Assembly (NCBI GenBank): GCA_043827005.1
Contig: JBDRPM010000019.1
Location: 1 to 64,000, forward strand
From: Desulfobacula sp043827005
GTDB lineage: Bacteria; Desulfobacterota; Desulfobacteria; Desulfobacterales; Desulfobacteraceae
Reading direction: 5' to 3'
DNA length: 64,000 nt
The position numbers and the translations under genes are program-made. Below are positions 61,114 to 64,000 of the stretch, piece by piece (the first letter of the stretch is position 1; each line of letters opens with the position of its first letter). The notes under the pieces were generated by a model. The model saw only the letters and a program-made list of their open reading frames with translations, did no database searches and was not told the DNA's origin.

Positions 61114-62304
61114 TCAAGCAACAGTCCAGTCCTTGTAAACAGATTCAAATCGTCCCTTTTTTTGAATAAATTGTTGGTTTTTTAACACAATTTTCGAGTG
61201 CAGATTTTTTGAGACTGCAAGCAGACATAGTTTGATATTATCAATCAACAAATGATCAGAGGATTTAATCTCCAGATGACTCCCCGGCATAAACAATCCT
61301 TGTTTTTTTTCAAAATCATCCACCACAAACTCGATATTCTCACCAATATCAAAGAGATTGACAAACTGACAGGCCTGGTGTCCGGCACCAAGAATTGCGA
61401 TTTTACCTGTGTTTTTTTTGAAAGCTGTCAACTGAGTTTGAACCTTTGATTTTATCTTTTCAAACCCTTTTTTATATTTATCTCCAAGCAACCTTTGAGC
61501 ATCAAGGTCTGATTGCTTGATTAATGTTTTCTCCGCCTTTTTTGCCGGACGCCAAATCGTGCACAAAACAGCCTGTTCTTGATAAGATGCGGTCCAAACG
61601 GGCTTAAACCCTCCCAGATGCGAGCAATTCTCAAAAGTTGGCAGGGTAAAATATGAGACGTGTTCCTCCCATATAGAACTGTACTCCAACAATTCAAGGC
61701 TAGTTTGAAAATCTGGAACTTGAAAAATGACATATCCCGTTGGCTTTACAAACTGCCTGACTGTGCTTAAAAAGGCATGAATGTCAGGAGTATGTTCCAG
61801 AACAAAACTTGCAATAATGATATCAGGCTGTTCTTTTGAATTTAAATGTCGAGAGATATCCCCCTCTGAGAGTTTTTCAACAATCGTCTCACAACCAAAT
61901 GTTTCTGACTGAATATTCAAATCTTTTTTTGGGTTCAATATCCATGAATTATGATATCCTCTTTGATTGAGTTGCTCAATTAAAGGGATATCATATTGGG
62001 TAACCCCACAGATTGAGGCGTTGGAATTGATCCCATCCAGCTGTATTATTTTTTCTGCGACATCGACCAAATGGTCTTCGGGTTCACTGTAATGTATCCA
62101 GCCAACCCGGGGATGGATATGTGCTGCCGGCAGCGGGTTAATCAATTGTATCAATCCGCAAGAAAAGCATTGGCCCATTTTTAATGGAAATTTTCTTTCT
62201 TGGTCTCCTTTGTTTAATAAAAAACGATTGCACACAGGCTGTTGATTAAAATCCAGGATTACGGAGACACATTTTTCACCACAAAGATGGCAATTGTGTT
62301 TCAA
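61114..62304 (-). CDS. Degenerate C-methyltransferase-like protein with zinc domain
   Basis: A 396-residue protein with the same three-part plan as the 59070-60305 methyltransferase: zinc domain (CHLCGEKC ... CFSCGLIQL), a central domain and a C-terminal domain (IAILGAGHQACQFVNLF). In the central domain the expected SAM loop is replaced by ICGVTQYDIPLI, without the Gly-x-Gly pattern, though EHTPDIHAFLSTV is present. It may have lost methyl transfer and serve another role such as dehydration or binding. Inference. Confidence 0.75.
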   Translation of the reverse strand: MKHNCHLCGEKCVSVILDFNQQPVCNRFLLNKGDQERKFPLKMGQCFSCGLIQLINPLPAAHIHPRVGWIHYSEPEDHLVDVAEKIIQLDGINSNASICGVTQYDIPLIEQLNQRGYHNSWILNPKKDLNIQSETFGCETIVEKLSEGDISRHLNSKEQPDIIIASFVLEHTPDIHAFLSTVRQFVKPTGYVIFQVPDFQTSLELLEYSSIWEEHVSYFTLPTFENCSHLGGFKPVWTASYQEQAVLCTIWRPAKKAEKTLIKQSDLDAQRLLGDKYKKGFEKIKSKVQTQLTAFKKNTGKIAILGAGHQACQFVNLFDIGENIEFVVDDFEKKQGLFMPGSHLEIKSSDHLLIDNIKLCLLAVSKNLHSKIVLKNQQFIQKKGRFESVYKDWTVA

Positions 62305-62397
62305 TTTCGACTCCTATTCAATTGATCGGCCATTACCGCTACCACACCCCTTATGTCAAACCGTTTTTTTGACTATCGAACAATTCATTCAATTGCC

Positions 62398-63084
62398 TTA
62401 ACCGTTACAAGGGTTGCAGCAAAGCGCCATCAAATAATTGGCCATGGGTGAAAACCCTGTATGAACGACCTCATCATTCATGGAAAAAATAAAGACATTG
62501 TGAAAATATTTGGTTAGAAACGACTTTAAATCAGCCTGCCGTTTACAATTAATGTGTCCTTCTTTGCTTCCTGCAGATGCATAGGCCTGGGATTCTAAAG
62601 ACGGCGTGCCAATGATCAGTGTTCCATTGGGTGATAATGAAAGCAAGATATTGGACAAAAACTGATCTTCTTTACTTTTGGGAATATGCTCAATAACATC
62701 AAGTGAAAAAATACCATCATATTTTCCCGGCACCGGACTGCTTAACATATCATGTACAATAAACTGTGGAGAAAATTCAGGTTTAAAACATTTTTTTGCA
62801 TCTTCAATAAACATAGGATCGATATCAATTGCTGTAACCCTGCCCACTTCCTGGCATACAATTCGAGTAGCAAACCCATCTGAACAACCCACTTCCAACA
62901 CATTTTTCATCCCGGTCAGCATTTTGGCAACAAACTTATATCGAGACAAAACAAAAACAAGCCGCTTAGGATCGGTCAGCCATGTGTCAGAGCTCATCAG
63001 TCCCAATTGCTGCTGCCCATACCGGTCTCGACTTTCTATGCAGCATCGATACTGGGGCTCAACCGTTACATCTTTTTTTCCCAT
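62398..63084 (-). CDS. Class I SAM-dependent methyltransferase
   Basis: A 228-residue protein with VLEVGCSDGFATRIV as SAM loop, VTAIDIDPMFI, and YDGIFSLDVIEHIPKSKEDQFLSNI. The start GKKDVTVEPQYRC is near-standard. It lies 44 nt after the epimerase gene and about 90 nt before the degenerate methyltransferase. Substrate unknown, presumably sugar. Confidence 0.85.
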   Translation of the reverse strand: MGKKDVTVEPQYRCCIESRDRYGQQQLGLMSSDTWLTDPKRLVFVLSRYKFVAKMLTGMKNVLEVGCSDGFATRIVCQEVGRVTAIDIDPMFIEDAKKCFKPEFSPQFIVHDMLSSPVPGKYDGIFSLDVIEHIPKSKEDQFLSNILLSLSPNGTLIIGTPSLESQAYASAGSKEGHINCKRQADLKSFLTKYFHNVFIFSMNDEVVHTGFSPMANYLMALCCNPCNG

Positions 63085-63128
63085 CGGGTCTCCTCAAGGT
63101 TTCTTGTTTGCTGGTTGCATCATTGATT

Positions 63129-64000
63129 TCAACTATCAGTGTTAAACATTTTTTTCATTGTTTTGACATTGTACCAACTGTGTTGATCTTTCAATCTATC
63201 TTTCTTTACAGCCTCAGCGATTTCATCTATGGCTGCATCAACACTATAGCCGGGAACAAATCCTGTACTCAAAAGCTTATCAGCGTTAAGCCGATAGGAT
63301 CTTGGATCATTGGATTGCGTAATTTTAATCTTTGCATCAATTTTATCCGTCACTTTATTTGCAATGTCGAGAATAGATATATTTTCAAACCCGGCATTAT
63401 AAATCCCTGTATCTGTATTTTCTTTTTTTAAAAAATGGATAAACACGTCCGTAATGTCCTGGATATGGATATTGGGTCGTACCTGATCGCCGCCAAAAAC
63501 AGTAATCAATTGATTTTTCAACGCCTGCATGGTCAGCATATTGACAGAAACATCCAACCGCATCCGTGGAGACAACCCACAAACAGTTGCCGGTCTTACA
63601 ATGTGCACGGCAATGTTATCCGCATAGCTCAAAAGAATGCGCTCACTGATCATTTTTGTTTTGTTGTAGTCTGAAATCGGGACAAGACTGAGTTCTTCTG
63701 TGACCTGATCTTCCTGTTTTACTCCGTAAACACTGCCCGAACTGGCATAGATGAATTGCTTCACATTGTTGGCTATGGCATGCTCAACAAGCCCCATGGT
63801 TGCCAGCGCATTGACCTCCCAGACCAGTTTGGCATCAAGATCGCCACAAGGATCATTTGCCACATTGGCCAGATGAATCACCGCCGTTACATTCTGCATA
63901 GGAACCAAAGCTGTATCCCTGACATCACCGTGAACAATTTCAAGCCTGTCATGGGGTTCAAGATAATTTCCAAACCACATTAAGTCATAAGCAATGACAT
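63129..64000 (-). CDS. NAD-dependent epimerase/dehydratase, N terminus cut by window edge
   Basis: An extended SDR. The reading frame remains open through 64000 with VIAYDLMWFGNYLE, so the Rossmann loop GxxGxxG lies beyond the window. Visible parts include HGDVRD, VIHLANVANDP, SGSVYG, the catalytic Tyr-x-x-x-Lys in DYNKTKMI, and VRPATVCG. The family includes UDP-glucose-4-epimerase and dTDP-glucose-4,6-dehydratase-type enzymes, so it likely makes a nucleotide-sugar intermediate for the glycan. Confidence 0.85.
   Translation of the reverse strand, partial: VIAYDLMWFGNYLEPHDRLEIVHGDVRDTALVPMQNVTAVIHLANVANDPCGDLDAKLVWEVNALATMGLVEHAIANNVKQFIYASSGSVYGVKQEDQVTEELSLVPISDYNKTKMISERILLSYADNIAVHIVRPATVCGLSPRMRLDVSVNMLTMQALKNQLITVFGGDQVRPNIHIQDITDVFIHFLKKENTDTGIYNAGFENISILDIANKVTDKIDAKIKITQSNDPRSYRLNADKLLSTGFVPGYSVDAAIDEIAEAVKKDRLKDQHSWYNVKTMKKMFNTDS

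Noticed and set aside
1..64000. CRISPR arrays, prophage or transposase genes
   Set aside because: No regular short direct-repeat/spacer array and no integrase, transposase or capsid-like proteins were found; the dispersed 92-bp repeats are too far apart and structured differently from CRISPR repeats.

Overview
This 64-kb stretch looks like chromosomal DNA of a Gram-negative, motile, strictly or mostly anaerobic deltaproteobacterium. Desulfobacterota / Desulfobacterales-like is my inference from the overall gene style; no single sequence mark proves it. Supporting features are the thrU-tyrU-glyT-thrT-tuf tRNA cluster running into the S10 ribosomal operon, lipoprotein and murein genes with LysM repeats, a CheA-receiver hybrid chemosensory operon, MotAB, DksA and a sigma-54 activator. 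No phage, integrase, transposase, rRNA or CRISPR array was seen.

Layout. (1) 1-2118, minus strand: four tRNA genes (Thr-TGT, Tyr, Gly, Thr-GGT), tuf, rpsJ and the start of rplC. (2) 2119-5865, plus: an MltD-like lytic transglycosylase, tRNA-Arg(CCT) and a U32-family tRNA hydroxylation enzyme (TrhP/YegQ type). (3) 5993-15733, plus: one tightly packed operon cheA(hybrid)-cheW-cheB-cheR-HEAT/receiver protein-class A PBP-GNAT, with several TAATG couplings. (4) 15728-22963, minus: a hypothetical protein, pgk, a small Cys-rich protein, radC, gyrA, an AI-2E-family membrane protein and a 51-residue membrane miniprotein. (5) 23207-26338, plus: a large zinc ribbon / pseudokinase / transmembrane / trypsin-like protease / helical-repeat protein. 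(6) 26323-31704, minus: rarA, der, a two-gene ABC-2 exporter and a small charged ORF, interspersed with copies of a ~92-bp repeat. (7) 32204-33849, plus: a sigma-54 activator and dksA. (8) 33896-36225, minus: tRNA-Lys and tRNA-Glu, motA, motB and a 71-residue protein. (9) 36390-64000, minus throughout: a large surface-glycan (possibly flagellin- or O-antigen-modifying) cluster that runs off the right edge.

The glycan cluster contains two complete sugar-amidination modules (PseA/WbpG-like amidotransferase plus HisH-like glutaminase plus HisF-like channel partner), a CMP-nonulosonate-type cytidylyltransferase, a sugar-1-P nucleotidyltransferase, a reversed-order HldE-like fusion, a class III aminotransferase, half of a split transketolase, a zinc dehydrogenase, SDR and epimerase enzymes, several methyltransferases, a WbuC-like cupin, a sulfotransferase, and a compact four-gene phosphoryl-transfer cassette (pyruvate-kinase-like, APS-kinase-like, HAD-like, APH-like). 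Together they suggest synthesis of an unusual, acetamidino-decorated, possibly sulfated or phospho-modified acidic sugar and its attachment to a surface carrier. The core synthase (NeuB type) and most glycosyltransferases must lie outside the window or be unrecognised.

Strongest candidates for undescribed biology: the phosphoryl-transfer cassette at 49060-52295; the two amidination triads, whose HisF partners have each lost a different one of the two cyclase aspartates; the pseudokinase-protease fusion at 23207-26338; and the six-copy ~92-bp repeat that sits at the 3' ends of genes and supplies stop codons to two of them.
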